Assembly: GCA_030913685.1 (NCBI GenBank)
Contig: CP133187.1
Location: forward strand, 1,451,501-1,515,500
Length of the DNA: 64,000 nt
Direction: 5' to 3'
Source: Oscillospiraceae bacterium MB24-C1
Lineage (GTDB): Bacteria > Bacillota > Clostridia > Oscillospirales > Ruminococcaceae
A model generated the notes under the pieces. The model was given only the letters and a program-made list of their open reading frames with translations, did no database searches and had not been told where the DNA came from. Made by a program: the position numbers and the translations under genes. Shown here one piece after another: positions 54,209-63,307 of the stretch; position 1 is the stretch's first letter, and each line of letters starts with the position of its first letter.

Positions 54209-55606
54209 ATGAAAATGTGGTCTGGCCGGTTTAGCAAGGAATTGGATGCCGGTGTCAACGACTTCAACTCCTCAATTGCGTATGACCATGTGATGTACCA
54301 CGAAGACATTACAGGCTCCATTGCCCACGCCACCATGCTGGGCAAATGCGGCATTATTCCGCAGGCGGATGCCGACTCCCTCGTCCAAGGCCTCAAGGGT
54401 ATATTGACCGATCTTGATTCCGGTGCACTGCAGTTCGATTTTACCGCCGAGGACATCCACATGTTTGTTGAGCAGGTGCTAACTGAACGTATTGGTGACC
54501 CAGGCAAGCGTCTTCACACCGCCAGAAGCCGCAACGATCAGGTGGCATTGGATATCAGAATGTACTTAAAAAAGCAGCTTTCTGACATCTATACACAAGT
54601 GTACCGTCTAATTGATGCAATTCTGATCAAAGCCGAGCAGAACCTTGACACGGTTATGCCGGGCTACACCCATCTTCAGGTGGCGCAACCCATCACCTTT
54701 GCCCATCACATCATGGCCTACGCCCAGATGTTTACACGTGACTTGGGTCGTTTAAACGACTGCTGCCGCCGTATGGATGTCATGCCGCTAGGCTCCGGCG
54801 CGCTTGCTTCCACCACCTACCCCATTGACCGCAAGATGGTCGCTGAGTTGCTGGGCTTTTCGGGCGGCGTGACACAGAACAGTTTGGATGGCGTTTCTGA
54901 CCGCGATTTCTGTGTCGAGGCAGCCGCTGCTCTTTCACTGATTATGACTCACCTCTCGCGTTTCTCCGAAGAGATCATCCTCTGGTGTACGTCTGAATTT
55001 CGGTTCATTGAACTTGACGACGCCTTTGCAACCGGTTCCTCAATTATGCCGCAGAAAAAGAACCCCGACATCACCGAACTGATTCGTGGCAAAACTGGGC
55101 GAGTCAATGGCGATCTCTTGACGCTTTTAACGATGCTCAAGGGTCTTCCACTGGCCTATAACAAGGATATGCAGGAAGATAAGGAAGCTATTTTTGATAG
55201 CATCGAGACAACCCGTCTCTGCCTTAGCACCTTCATCCCCATGCTGGAAACCATGACGGTGAAGAAAGAAAACATGCGAGCCGCAGCTGCCAGAGGCTTT
55301 ATCAACGCTACCGACTGTGCCGACTATCTCACCAAAAAAGGGGTGCCTTTCCGCGAGGCCTATCAGATTACCGGGTTTTTGGTTAAGCTTTGCATTGAGC
55401 GCGGTTGTACACTGGAAACCCTGCCGCTCGACGCCTACAAGGGCCTTAGTAAAATTTTCTCAGCTGATTTATACCACGCAATCGATCTTCAGACCTGCGT
55501 CGAACAGCGCAACGTGATCGGCGGGCCGGCTCCCAATGCCGTCAAGGCACAGATTGCCGAGCTTAAAACACGCCTTACTGCTATAGACGCTAATAAACCA
55601 TATTAA
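54209..55606 (+). CDS. argH: Argininosuccinate lyase
   Basis: 465 aa, SD AGGAGG. Fumarase/aspartase superfamily signature GSSIMPQKKNPD, start MKMWSGRFSKELDAGVNDFN, HTARSRNDQVALD, PGYTHLQVAQP. It splits argininosuccinate into arginine and fumarate, the last step of arginine synthesis. Second gene of the arg cluster. Confidence 0.97.
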   Translation: MKMWSGRFSKELDAGVNDFNSSIAYDHVMYHEDITGSIAHATMLGKCGIIPQADADSLVQGLKGILTDLDSGALQFDFTAEDIHMFVEQVLTERIGDPGKRLHTARSRNDQVALDIRMYLKKQLSDIYTQVYRLIDAILIKAEQNLDTVMPGYTHLQVAQPITFAHHIMAYAQMFTRDLGRLNDCCRRMDVMPLGSGALASTTYPIDRKMVAELLGFSGGVTQNSLDGVSDRDFCVEAAAALSLIMTHLSRFSEEIILWCTSEFRFIELDDAFATGSSIMPQKKNPDITELIRGKTGRVNGDLLTLLTMLKGLPLAYNKDMQEDKEAIFDSIETTRLCLSTFIPMLETMTVKKENMRAAAARGFINATDCADYLTKKGVPFREAYQITGFLVKLCIERGCTLETLPLDAYKGLSKIFSADLYHAIDLQTCVEQRNVIGGPAPNAVKAQIAELKTRLTAIDANKPY

Positions 55607-55675
55607 ATAGGCTTTAAATTCTGAGACAAATGTTTAGGCCTACGGCCTGTTATATTAAAAAAGGGGGCTTCGCTC

Positions 55676-56620
55676 ATGAAATTCAAGGTATTCATTGACG
55701 GAAAAGAAGGCACGACAGGATTAAAAATATTTGACCGCCTTGAGGGGCGAAGTGATTTAGAAATCCTGCTGATTGACGAGGGTAAGCGCAAGGACGTTTC
55801 CGAACGCAAAAAACTCATCAATGCCTCCGACGTCACCTTCCTCTGCCTGCCTGACGACGCGGCGATTGAAGCCGCTTCTCTCGTCGAAAGCGACCATGTC
55901 AAGGTTATTGACGCTTCCACTGCACACCGAGTCAATCCCGCATGGGTATACGGCTTCCCGGAGCTTTCGTCTGAACAGCGCAAGCAAATCAGTCAATCGC
56001 ATCGAATTGCGAACCCGGGTTGCTATGCCACTGGCTTTATTGGCCTGGTTCATCCAATGGTAAAATTGGGTATTATGCCTGCCGATTATCCCGTTGTCTG
56101 TCACGCAATATCGGGTTATTCCGGCGGCGGAAAAAAGATGATCGCCGCTTACGCTGAGCCCGACCGCGCGGCGGAATATGATGCGGTTCGTCAGTATGGT
56201 CTGACCCAGTCGCACAAACACCAAAAAGAGATGAAGGTGCTTTCCGGCCTTACCGACACCCCCATCTTCAACCCCGCTGTTGCCGATTTTTATGCGGGCA
56301 TGACCGTTTCGGTACCGCTTTACACCAAACTTTTGAATAAAAAGCTTTCCGCACAGCAAATACATGAGACCCTGTCGGAATACTATGACGGCCAACACTT
56401 TGTTAAGGTGATGCCATTCATGGGAGAGGGCGTACTTAATAGCGGCTTCCTGCCGTCCAACACGCTGGCGGACACCAACTATCTGCAAATTTTTGTCTGT
56501 GGTAACGACGAGCGCGTACTGCTGGCCGCCTGTCTTGATAATTTGGGCAAGGGCGCTTCAGGTGCAGCGGTTCAGAACATGAACATTGCGCTGGGGCTTG
56601 ATGAAGCAACCGGGCTATAA
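55676..56620 (+). CDS. argC: N-acetyl-gamma-glutamyl-phosphate reductase, short (type 2) form
   Basis: 314 aa, SD AAGGGGG. Starts FKVFIDGKEGTTGLKIFDRL; catalytic cysteine in RIANPGCYATGFI; HAISGYSGGGKKM; C-terminal FLPSNTLADTNYLQIFVCGN. The length and GKEGTTG N-terminus are those of the short ArgC group (type 2, ~310 aa) rather than the ~340-aa form. A small GC-rich hairpin (AGGCC-TAC-GGCCT, ~55633-55647) precedes the SD. Confidence 0.95.
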   Translation: MKFKVFIDGKEGTTGLKIFDRLEGRSDLEILLIDEGKRKDVSERKKLINASDVTFLCLPDDAAIEAASLVESDHVKVIDASTAHRVNPAWVYGFPELSSEQRKQISQSHRIANPGCYATGFIGLVHPMVKLGIMPADYPVVCHAISGYSGGGKKMIAAYAEPDRAAEYDAVRQYGLTQSHKHQKEMKVLSGLTDTPIFNPAVADFYAGMTVSVPLYTKLLNKKLSAQQIHETLSEYYDGQHFVKVMPFMGEGVLNSGFLPSNTLADTNYLQIFVCGNDERVLLAACLDNLGKGASGAAVQNMNIALGLDEATGL

Positions 56621-56670
56621 ATGTTTAACCGACTAGAATTAAGAGAAACATACGAACGGAGGATTTTCTA

Positions 56671-57546
56671 ATGTCTCAGACTACTACCGCACAAAAGGCT
56701 GAAATTTTAAGCCAGGCACTCCCCTACATCCAAAAATATAACGGCAAAACCGTTGTCGTTAAATACGGCGGAAACGCCATGACCAACAGTGAGCTTAAAG
56801 AGGCTGTTATGGGCGATATTGTGCTGCTCTCCTGCATCGGCATCAAGGTAGTGCTAGTGCACGGCGGCGGCCCCGAGATCACCGGTCTGCTCAAGAAGAT
56901 CGGCAAAGAGTCCAAATTCATTAACGGCTTGCGTTATACCGATGAGGAGACTCGCGACGTCGCCCAGATGGTGCTGGCGGGCAAGCTCAACAAAGACCTC
57001 GTCGCGCAGATCAACGCGCAGGGCGGCCGCGCCATGGGCCTATGTGGCGTAGATGGCGGTATGTTGACTGTCAAGAAGATGGAAGATGAAGTTGATTACG
57101 GCTTTGTTGGCGAGATGACCAAAGTTGACCCCAAACCGATTACCGACCTGCTCGATGCGGGCTATATTCCCGTTATCACCAGCATTGGTTCGGACGAAAA
57201 CGGTGTAACTTATAACATAAACGCCGATACGATGGCCTGCTATGTGGCCAGTGCCCTCAAGGCCGAGAACATAATCCTCATGACCGATGTCCGCGGCCTG
57301 CTTATGGATAAGAACGACGAGAACACGCTGATTCCCACCGTCTCTCCCAGCGAGGTGCCCGAGCTGATTGAAAAAGGCGTCATCGCCGGCGGCATGATCC
57401 CTAAGATTCTGTGCTGTGTCGATACGCTAAACGAGGGCGTCACCAAGGCCGCCATCATCGACGGCAGAATCGTACACGCCATACTCATCGAAATGCTCTC
57501 CGATGAGGGCATCGGCACCATGATTTATAAGGAGGATTCAATATGA
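56671..57546 (+). CDS. argB: Acetylglutamate kinase
   Basis: 291 aa, SD GGAGG. Amino-acid kinase fold: VVKYGGNAM, VLVHGGGPEI, RYTDEETRDVAQMVLAG, NINADTMACYVA, LMTDVRGLLMDK, IIDGRIVHAILIE. It phosphorylates N-acetylglutamate; arginine feedback is likely in this lineage but is not visible directly. Its stop overlaps the argD start (ATGA), so they are coupled. Confidence 0.97.
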   Translation: MSQTTTAQKAEILSQALPYIQKYNGKTVVVKYGGNAMTNSELKEAVMGDIVLLSCIGIKVVLVHGGGPEITGLLKKIGKESKFINGLRYTDEETRDVAQMVLAGKLNKDLVAQINAQGGRAMGLCGVDGGMLTVKKMEDEVDYGFVGEMTKVDPKPITDLLDAGYIPVITSIGSDENGVTYNINADTMACYVASALKAENIILMTDVRGLLMDKNDENTLIPTVSPSEVPELIEKGVIAGGMIPKILCCVDTLNEGVTKAAIIDGRIVHAILIEMLSDEGIGTMIYKEDSI

Positions 57547-58727
57547 CCTTCTCGGAAATCAAGGAACTTGACCAAACTTATGTCGCCCACACCTATGGCC
57601 GCGCTAATTTTGCGCTAAAATGTGGCAAGGGTTCCACCTGTGAAGATTTTGATGGCAAAAGCTACATCGATTTTTCCAGCGGCATCGGCGTTAACTCTCT
57701 CGGTTTCGCTGACCCCGAGTGGGTCAAGGCCGTCTCGGAACAAGCTTCCTGTTTTGCGCATATTTCAAATCTTTATTTCACCGCTCCCGGCGCATTGACA
57801 GCCAAGCAGCTGTGCGAAAAGTCGGGAATGAAGAAGGTGTTCTTTGGCAATTCTGGCGCCGAAGCCAACGAGGGTATGATCAAAGCCGCCAGAAAGTACG
57901 CTCAGGCCAAATACGGCAAAGAGCGGTATGAAATTATCACTCTGATCAACTCCTTCCACGGGCGCACCATCACTACAGTGGCAGCCACCGGTCAGGTATC
58001 GATGCACGTTAACTTCGATCCCTTTACACCCGGATTCGTCTATGCTGAGGCCAACAATTTTAATGACGTCGTTTCAAAGGTCAGCGACAAGACCGCCGCT
58101 ATCATGATGGAAATGGTGCAGGGCGAGGGCGGCGTCATTCCGCTCGATGCCGACTTTGTCAAAAAGATCACGGCACTCTGCACTGAAAAAGATATCCTGC
58201 TACTGGTTGACGAGGTTCAGACCGGCATTGGCCGCACCGGATATTTCTACAGCTTTCAGGCCTTTGATATTCAGCCCGATATCGTCAGTTCGGCGAAGGG
58301 CCTTGGGGGCGGCCTGCCTATCGGCGCGGTACTGTTTGGTGAAAAGACCGCCGAGACGTTTGCACCGGGCGACCACGGATCGACGTTTGGCATGAATCCC
58401 ATCGCCTGCGCGGGTGCAAACGTCGTTTTAAACCGCCTGACCGACGCCTTTTTAGCCGATGTCACCCGCAAGGGCAAGAAATTGACCGACGCCATTGAAA
58501 AGTGTGCGAATGTTGAGTCGATCACCGGAATGGGCATGATGATCGGTGTCATGCCGAAAAAGGGTACTTCGAAAGAAATTGTCGCAAAGTGCCTTGAAAA
58601 AGGGTTGATCGTGCTTACCGCGCACGAAAAAGTTCGTCTGTTACCGCCGCTGGTCATCACCGATGCAGAACTAGAGCAAGGTCTCGCAATACTGCTTGAA
58701 GTTTTCGAGGAGGCCGGCAACGCATGA
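57543..58727 (+). CDS. argD: Acetylornithine aminotransferase
   Basis: 394 aa. Class III aminotransferase: FSSGIGVNSLGFADPEWV, FFGNSGAEANEGMIKAAR, FHGRTITTVAATGQ, LLVDEVQTGIGRTGYFYSFQ, and the PLP lysine in SSAKGLGGGLPIGAVL. It overlaps argB and argF by 4 nt each (ATGA). It converts N-acetylglutamate semialdehyde to N-acetylornithine. Confidence 0.96.
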   Translation: MTFSEIKELDQTYVAHTYGRANFALKCGKGSTCEDFDGKSYIDFSSGIGVNSLGFADPEWVKAVSEQASCFAHISNLYFTAPGALTAKQLCEKSGMKKVFFGNSGAEANEGMIKAARKYAQAKYGKERYEIITLINSFHGRTITTVAATGQVSMHVNFDPFTPGFVYAEANNFNDVVSKVSDKTAAIMMEMVQGEGGVIPLDADFVKKITALCTEKDILLLVDEVQTGIGRTGYFYSFQAFDIQPDIVSSAKGLGGGLPIGAVLFGEKTAETFAPGDHGSTFGMNPIACAGANVVLNRLTDAFLADVTRKGKKLTDAIEKCANVESITGMGMMIGVMPKKGTSKEIVAKCLEKGLIVLTAHEKVRLLPPLVITDAELEQGLAILLEVFEEAGNA

Positions 58728-59629
58728 AACATCTGCTAAAATTACTCGATCTTTCAGCTGAAGAGATTATCGGACTTTTAGATTTGGCCGACAAGTTGAA
58801 ATATGAAAAGAAACATAATATCCCCCACCCGATTTTAAGCGGTCAGACACTGGGCATGATTTTTCAGAAATCTTCGACCCGCACCCGGGTCTCGTTCGAG
58901 GTCGGCATGTATCAGCTCGGCGGTCAGGCATTATTTTTGTCCTCGCGCGATTTACAGATTGGCCGTGGCGAACCGGTAGAGGACACCGCGCGCGTGCTCT
59001 CGCGCTATCTAGACGGTATCATGATCCGCACCTTTGCACAGCAAGAAGTTGAGGCGTTTGCTCAGCACGGCAGCATCCCGATCATCAACGCGCTGACCGA
59101 TTTTGCCCATCCCTGCCAGGTGCTCGCCGACCTGCAAACCATCCGAGAGTATCACAAGACGCTGGAAGGCAAAAAACTCTGCTTTATCGGGGACGGCAAC
59201 AACATGGCCAACTCGTTAATTGTCGGCGGCCTTAAAACCGGCATGAAGGTCAGTGTGGTAACCCCCAAGGCGTACGCGCCCGATCCGGTGATTATGGAGT
59301 TCGCCAAGGCGTATCCCGGCTTTGAATGGACGCAGGATCCGATGCAGGGCGCGGCTGACGCCGACATACTTTACACCGATGTGTGGGCCTCAATGGGTCA
59401 GGAGTCGGAACAGAAAATACGCGAGGAAGCATTTGCGGGCTTCCAAATCAACAAAACGGTAATGTCTGTGGCGCACGCCGGCGCAATTGTGCTGCATTGT
59501 CTACCCGCGCACCGCGGCGAAGAAATTTCCGCCGACGTCTTAGAGGAACACGCCAACGAAATTTTCGATGAAGCGGAAAACCGCCTACACGCGCAAAAAG
59601 CGGTGATGGTCACACTCATGAAAAAATAA
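58724..59629 (+). CDS. argF: Ornithine carbamoyltransferase
   Basis: 301 aa. Carbamoyl-phosphate motif SSTRTRVSFEVGM, LFLSSRDLQIGRGEP, FAHPCQVLADLQTI, ornithine loop DVWASMGQESE, and HCLPAHRGEEIS. It makes citrulline from ornithine. Last gene of argGHCBDF. No argJ or argE is in the cluster, so N-acetylornithine deacetylation must be encoded elsewhere. Confidence 0.96.
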   Translation: MKHLLKLLDLSAEEIIGLLDLADKLKYEKKHNIPHPILSGQTLGMIFQKSSTRTRVSFEVGMYQLGGQALFLSSRDLQIGRGEPVEDTARVLSRYLDGIMIRTFAQQEVEAFAQHGSIPIINALTDFAHPCQVLADLQTIREYHKTLEGKKLCFIGDGNNMANSLIVGGLKTGMKVSVVTPKAYAPDPVIMEFAKAYPGFEWTQDPMQGAADADILYTDVWASMGQESEQKIREEAFAGFQINKTVMSVAHAGAIVLHCLPAHRGEEISADVLEEHANEIFDEAENRLHAQKAVMVTLMKK

Positions 59630-59640
59630 AAGGCAATATA

Positions 59641-59671
59641 AAAGCGGCATGGAATCTCCATGCCGCTTTAA
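59641..59671. terminator. Bidirectional terminator after argF
   Basis: AAAGCGGCATGGA / TCCATGCCGCTTT with a 3-nt loop, between convergent genes. Confidence 0.9.
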
Positions 59672-60148
59672 CTATTTCATCATTCTCATCCATAGCGCGA
59701 AAAGCACCGAATACCCCACGGTCGCCAGCACAAGCCATAAGACCAACTGTTTGAGGGGATAGCGCTTTATACGAATAGATTGTATCTGCTGACGTCGCGC
59801 AGCTGGAACCGTATTGGTATCCGCAGTAGCCTGCTCGCCACCCAGATAATAATCTGCCAACAGCGCTTTAGCACGATCGTAGTGATGGCTGTCCACAAAA
59901 ATATCCTTCCCCAGCATCGAAAACCCAGTGTTGGCTGACCGCCTACTCTTGCGTGACCCATTACGGACAACGTACTGTACCGCATTGTGAGTGAGTAGTT
60001 CCTCTAAAAGCACTAGCTCACGCTTATTTATGATATTGACCAGAAAACGCGGGGAGGCACTTCCTGAAATCGTGGAATTCTCCTGTGGCATACCAGCCTC
60101 AGAAGCTACCGTGCCTTTTTCAGGGTTGGTGTCACCATTATACGCCAT
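59672..60148 (-). CDS. Hypothetical protein with DUF2007-like domain and C-terminal membrane helix
   Basis: 158 aa, SD GAGGAAG. Residues ~35-105 resemble small DUF2007-type domains (FLVNIINKRELVLLEELLTH, DIFVDSHHYDRAKALLADYY). One C-terminal hydrophobic helix (LKQLVLWLVLATVGYSVLFALW, ~133-153) makes it a tail-anchored protein. Function unknown. It follows mnmL-mnmM on the same strand. Confidence 0.65.
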   Translation of the reverse strand: MAYNGDTNPEKGTVASEAGMPQENSTISGSASPRFLVNIINKRELVLLEELLTHNAVQYVVRNGSRKSRRSANTGFSMLGKDIFVDSHHYDRAKALLADYYLGGEQATADTNTVPAARRQQIQSIRIKRYPLKQLVLWLVLATVGYSVLFALWMRMMK

Positions 60149-60195
60149 TATGTTCTTCCTCCGTCATCAGCAAGCGCCAAAATTGCCACGCACAA

Positions 60196-60741
60196 TCAGT
60201 GCCGCTCTATTATCATCATATAGGGTGAGTCCGGAACATTGAGCAGGCGATAGATAAAGATGTCGAATTCTTTTTTATCTACACTGGCAAAGTAGTTTTG
60301 AAGTGTTTCACCTTCAAGGCGCCCCTCCTCGTGCCCAGGGTATACCGCCACACCCAGCGCACCACCGCGTTTGAGTGCTTGCATGGCAAGGCGGACGGCA
60401 GTGACAGTCGAACCGCGCTGTGTGGTGACACTACGGTCGCCTCCCGGTAAAAAGCCCAGGTTAAATAGGCCGCCGTCAATTTTTCCCGGCACATAATCGG
60501 CAAATCGGTCGTGGTTATCAAGAATAAGTGTCGCATTATCGATGTTGTTTTGCAAAAGCAGTTCGGCGGTCTGATCGAGCGCCGCCTGCTGTATATCAAA
60601 GGCGTATATCCTACCCTGTGGCGCAAGCCGGCACAAAAACAGCGTGTCCCGCCCACGCCCCATGGTGAAATCCACATAGGTACCCTGCGGGTTGGCGTTC
60701 TCGGTCAGCCTGTCCTTTGCCAGTTGCAAAATGCCTATCAT
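60196..60741 (-). CDS. mnmM: YtqB-like SAM methyltransferase (MnmM, tRNA wobble uridine)
   Basis: 181 aa, SD GAGG. Rossmann SAM fold: GTYVDFTMGRGRDTLFLC, IYAFDIQQAALDQT, and GGLFNLGFLPGGDRSVTTQ. The NLGFLPGG motif is typical of the YtqB family. In Bacillus subtilis MnmM (YtqB) methylates nm5s2U to mnm5s2U at tRNA position 34. It starts 3 bp after the radical-SAM gene, reproducing the ytqA-ytqB pair. Confidence 0.85.
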   Translation of the reverse strand: MIGILQLAKDRLTENANPQGTYVDFTMGRGRDTLFLCRLAPQGRIYAFDIQQAALDQTAELLLQNNIDNATLILDNHDRFADYVPGKIDGGLFNLGFLPGGDRSVTTQRGSTVTAVRLAMQALKRGGALGVAVYPGHEEGRLEGETLQNYFASVDKKEFDIFIYRLLNVPDSPYMMIIERH

Positions 60742-60744
60742 CGT

Positions 60745-61659
60745 TTACCTGTCCTCCCATAAATCGCCCTGCCAGATATTTTGGTGCGCCAGAGCGCCAT
60801 CAATGGCGTTTAACACACTGCGCTTGTTCCTTGTCCAAATCGGAGCGATCAGCGTCCTTCTATCCCCATCCCCAGTCAACCGTTCAATGACGGTTTCAGG
60901 GTGAAAATATCGCAACTGGCTACAAACCACCGCAACATATTCCTGCTGTGAAAGCAATGGGAAAGCATGCTGCCGGTAAATCTCCGCCAATGGTGTGCCA
61001 GAAAGCACGTGTAGCATGTGCAGCTTAATCCCATCTGGCCTAAGCGCGGCCAGTATTTTGGCCGAGGTCAGCATCATGTCGGGCGTCTCCTGCGGCAAGC
61101 CGTTAATCAGGTGAACACAAACATAAATCTTACGCTGTTTTAAGAGTCTAAATCCCGAACAAAACTCTTCAAAAGTATGTCCACGGTTAATAGCTTGAGC
61201 CGTCGCATCGTGTACCGTTTGCAATCCCAGTTCCAGTTCCAGCACCGTTTTTTCGGAAAAGCGTACCAAAAGTTCGGCCATATCACGGTCAATACAGTCG
61301 GCGCGGGTCGCCAAACGAATACCAGCGGGATGTAACGCAATCGCTTCATTAAGCAGCGCTTCAACCCGCTCGATGGGTGCATAAGTATTTGAAAAGCTTT
61401 GAAAATAGGCCACCGGCTTTGCACCCCGCCACTTATCGACGGTAGTGAGACCTGCATGATACTGCGCCGACAAAGGTAATTGCGCCAACGCGGCCTCTGT
61501 GCCGCCTGAACAAAAGGTGCAGCCCCCTGTCCCTTTAACCCCGTCGCGGTTGGGGCAGCTCAAGCCAGAGTTCAACGAAATCTTAACAATTCGACTACCG
61601 AACCGTTCACGGCAGTACTGCGCCATGGTGTAATAACGCTTTCCATTTAAGTACTGCAT
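60745..61659 (-). CDS. mnmL: Radical SAM protein, YtqA/TIGR01212 family (MnmL)
   Basis: 304 aa, SD GGGGGCG. Fe-S ligands CPNRDGVKGTGGCTFC (CxnCxxC variant of this family), then IRLATRADCIDRDMAELL, VCVHLINGLPQETPDMM, and IKLHMLHVLSGTPLA. In B. subtilis MnmL (YtqA) acts with MnmM in the glycine-independent route to mnm5s2U34. The adjacency with mnmM supports the same role. The metal-binding cysteines are intact. Confidence 0.85.
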   Translation of the reverse strand: MQYLNGKRYYTMAQYCRERFGSRIVKISLNSGLSCPNRDGVKGTGGCTFCSGGTEAALAQLPLSAQYHAGLTTVDKWRGAKPVAYFQSFSNTYAPIERVEALLNEAIALHPAGIRLATRADCIDRDMAELLVRFSEKTVLELELGLQTVHDATAQAINRGHTFEEFCSGFRLLKQRKIYVCVHLINGLPQETPDMMLTSAKILAALRPDGIKLHMLHVLSGTPLAEIYRQHAFPLLSQQEYVAVVCSQLRYFHPETVIERLTGDGDRRTLIAPIWTRNKRSVLNAIDGALAHQNIWQGDLWEDR

Positions 61660-61806
61660 AGCGCGCCCCCGTCGTTCGGTTCCATTTTGAAATCTTCAAT
61701 GACTGTTGTACGATTATACCACACTTCTGCACAAAACAAAACCCATATCAACCCCATAGTTGTACCGGTTTTTTATTTGAATTATAGCCAAATCTCTGAA
61801 TAATGT

Positions 61807-61814
61807 GTTATAAT
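61807..61814 (+). promoter_or_regulatory. Extended -10 promoter of purA
   Basis: TGTTATAAT (extended -10; TATAAT at 61809-61814) ~65 bp before the purA start; the -35 position (AGCCAA) is weak. Confidence 0.5.
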
Positions 61815-61879
61815 AGACTTTGTTTGAGTTAAGCTTATTCAAACTACATGGAATGTAAACCAATTGGGAGGTTTTTTTA

Positions 61880-63142
61880 ATGGTAAAGGCTATCGTTGGC
61901 GGCAACTGGGGCGATGAGGGCAAGGGTAAAATGACCGATATGCTCGCAGCGGACTCCGATATTGTCGTCCGTTTTCAGGGCGGTGCAAATGCGGGGCATA
62001 CCATCGTAAACAACAAAGGAAAATTTGCGCTGCATCTTTTGCCGTCGGGTGTCTGCTATGAGCATGTCACCAACGTCATCGGCCACGGTGTTGCCTTTGA
62101 CCTCGCCAAGTTTTTTAAAGAGTATGACGCGCTGCTTGAAATGGGCATTAAGCCTAATATTCTGGTCTCTGACCGCGCGCAGCTTCTGATGCCGTTTCAC
62201 GCACAATTTGACACCCTTGAGGAAGAGCGTCTTGGCGCTAATAGCTTTGGTTCTACTAAATCAGGTATTGCACCGTTTTATTCCGACAAGTATCTTAAGG
62301 TGGGCTTTCAGGTTTGTGAGCTATATGAGCCAGAGCGCCTGATGGCGCGCCTGACCGCGCTGTGTGACTATAAAAACCTGATTCTCGACGCGGTTTATCA
62401 CCAGTCTCCGCTCGACCCCAAAGCGTTGTTTGATTATCTGCGCGGCTTTGCCGATCGGCTGGCCCCTATGGTAACCGATACCGCTAAATTTTTAAACCAG
62501 GCTATTGCCGAAGGCAAGACTATTCTGATGGAAGGCCAGCTGGGTGCGCTGCGCGACCCCGATCACGGCATCTATCCGTTCACAACATCATCTTCACCGC
62601 TTGCGGGCTTTTCAACCGTTGGCGCGGGTATTTCTCCTTGCGCCATCTCCAACGTTGTTACTGTTGTTAAGGCATATTCCTCCTGCGTGGGCGCGGGCGC
62701 ATTCGTCTGCGAGCTTTCGGGCGACGAGGCGCACCAGCTACGTGAGGCTGGTAATGAATACGGCGTAACCACTGGCAGACCCCGTCGCGTCGGTTATCTT
62801 GACCTTGTCGCGTCGCGCTATGGTTGTATGGTACAGGGCACCACTGATGTGGCGCTGACGTTAATTGACGTGCTGAGTTATCTGGATAAAATTCCGGTGG
62901 TCACCGCCTATGAGATTGACGGTGAGATCACTACTGACTTCCCTTGCACACCCAAGCTTGACCGCGCAAAGCCAGTCTTTGAGGTGCTCGATGGGTGGAA
63001 GTGCGATATTATGGGCATCACCGAATATGAGCAGCTGCCCAAAAATGCACGCAAATATATTGAGTATGTTGAAAAGGCTCTCGGTTATCCCATCACCTAC
63101 GTTTCTACCGGCCCGGCACGCGAGCATATTATCTACCGCTGA
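61880..63142 (+). CDS. purA: Adenylosuccinate synthetase
   Basis: 420 aa, SD GGGAGG. GTP loop VGGNWGDEGKGK, IMP site FQGGANAGHTIV, LLPSGVC, EGQLGALRDPDHGIYPFTTSS, CVGAGAFVCEL, TGRPRRVGYLDLVA. It makes adenylosuccinate from IMP and aspartate. Single-gene unit with promoter and terminator. Confidence 0.97.
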   Translation: MVKAIVGGNWGDEGKGKMTDMLAADSDIVVRFQGGANAGHTIVNNKGKFALHLLPSGVCYEHVTNVIGHGVAFDLAKFFKEYDALLEMGIKPNILVSDRAQLLMPFHAQFDTLEEERLGANSFGSTKSGIAPFYSDKYLKVGFQVCELYEPERLMARLTALCDYKNLILDAVYHQSPLDPKALFDYLRGFADRLAPMVTDTAKFLNQAIAEGKTILMEGQLGALRDPDHGIYPFTTSSSPLAGFSTVGAGISPCAISNVVTVVKAYSSCVGAGAFVCELSGDEAHQLREAGNEYGVTTGRPRRVGYLDLVASRYGCMVQGTTDVALTLIDVLSYLDKIPVVTAYEIDGEITTDFPCTPKLDRAKPVFEVLDGWKCDIMGITEYEQLPKNARKYIEYVEKALGYPITYVSTGPAREHIIYR

Positions 63143-63156
63143 TCTAGATTGTCAAA

Positions 63157-63199
63157 CAGCCGACAGTACCACTAAATGCGTACTGTCGGCTGTTTTTTA
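63157..63199 (+). terminator. Terminator of purA
   Basis: CAGCCGACAGTAC / GTACTGTCGGCTG, a 13-bp perfect stem, then TTTTTT. Confidence 0.9.
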
Positions 63200-63307
63200 T
63201 AAGTTCTTCGGGCATATACGGCCAGCTGCTTTGATTCATAATTTATCGGCTATCCGAAAACTTGCACGCGTTAAGCGTCATTCCCGGGGTGGGAAAGCCC
63301 CCAAGAA

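Noticed and set aside
55757-56488. 243-codon minus-strand frame inside argC
   Set aside because: Shadow of argC, which has clear catalytic motifs.
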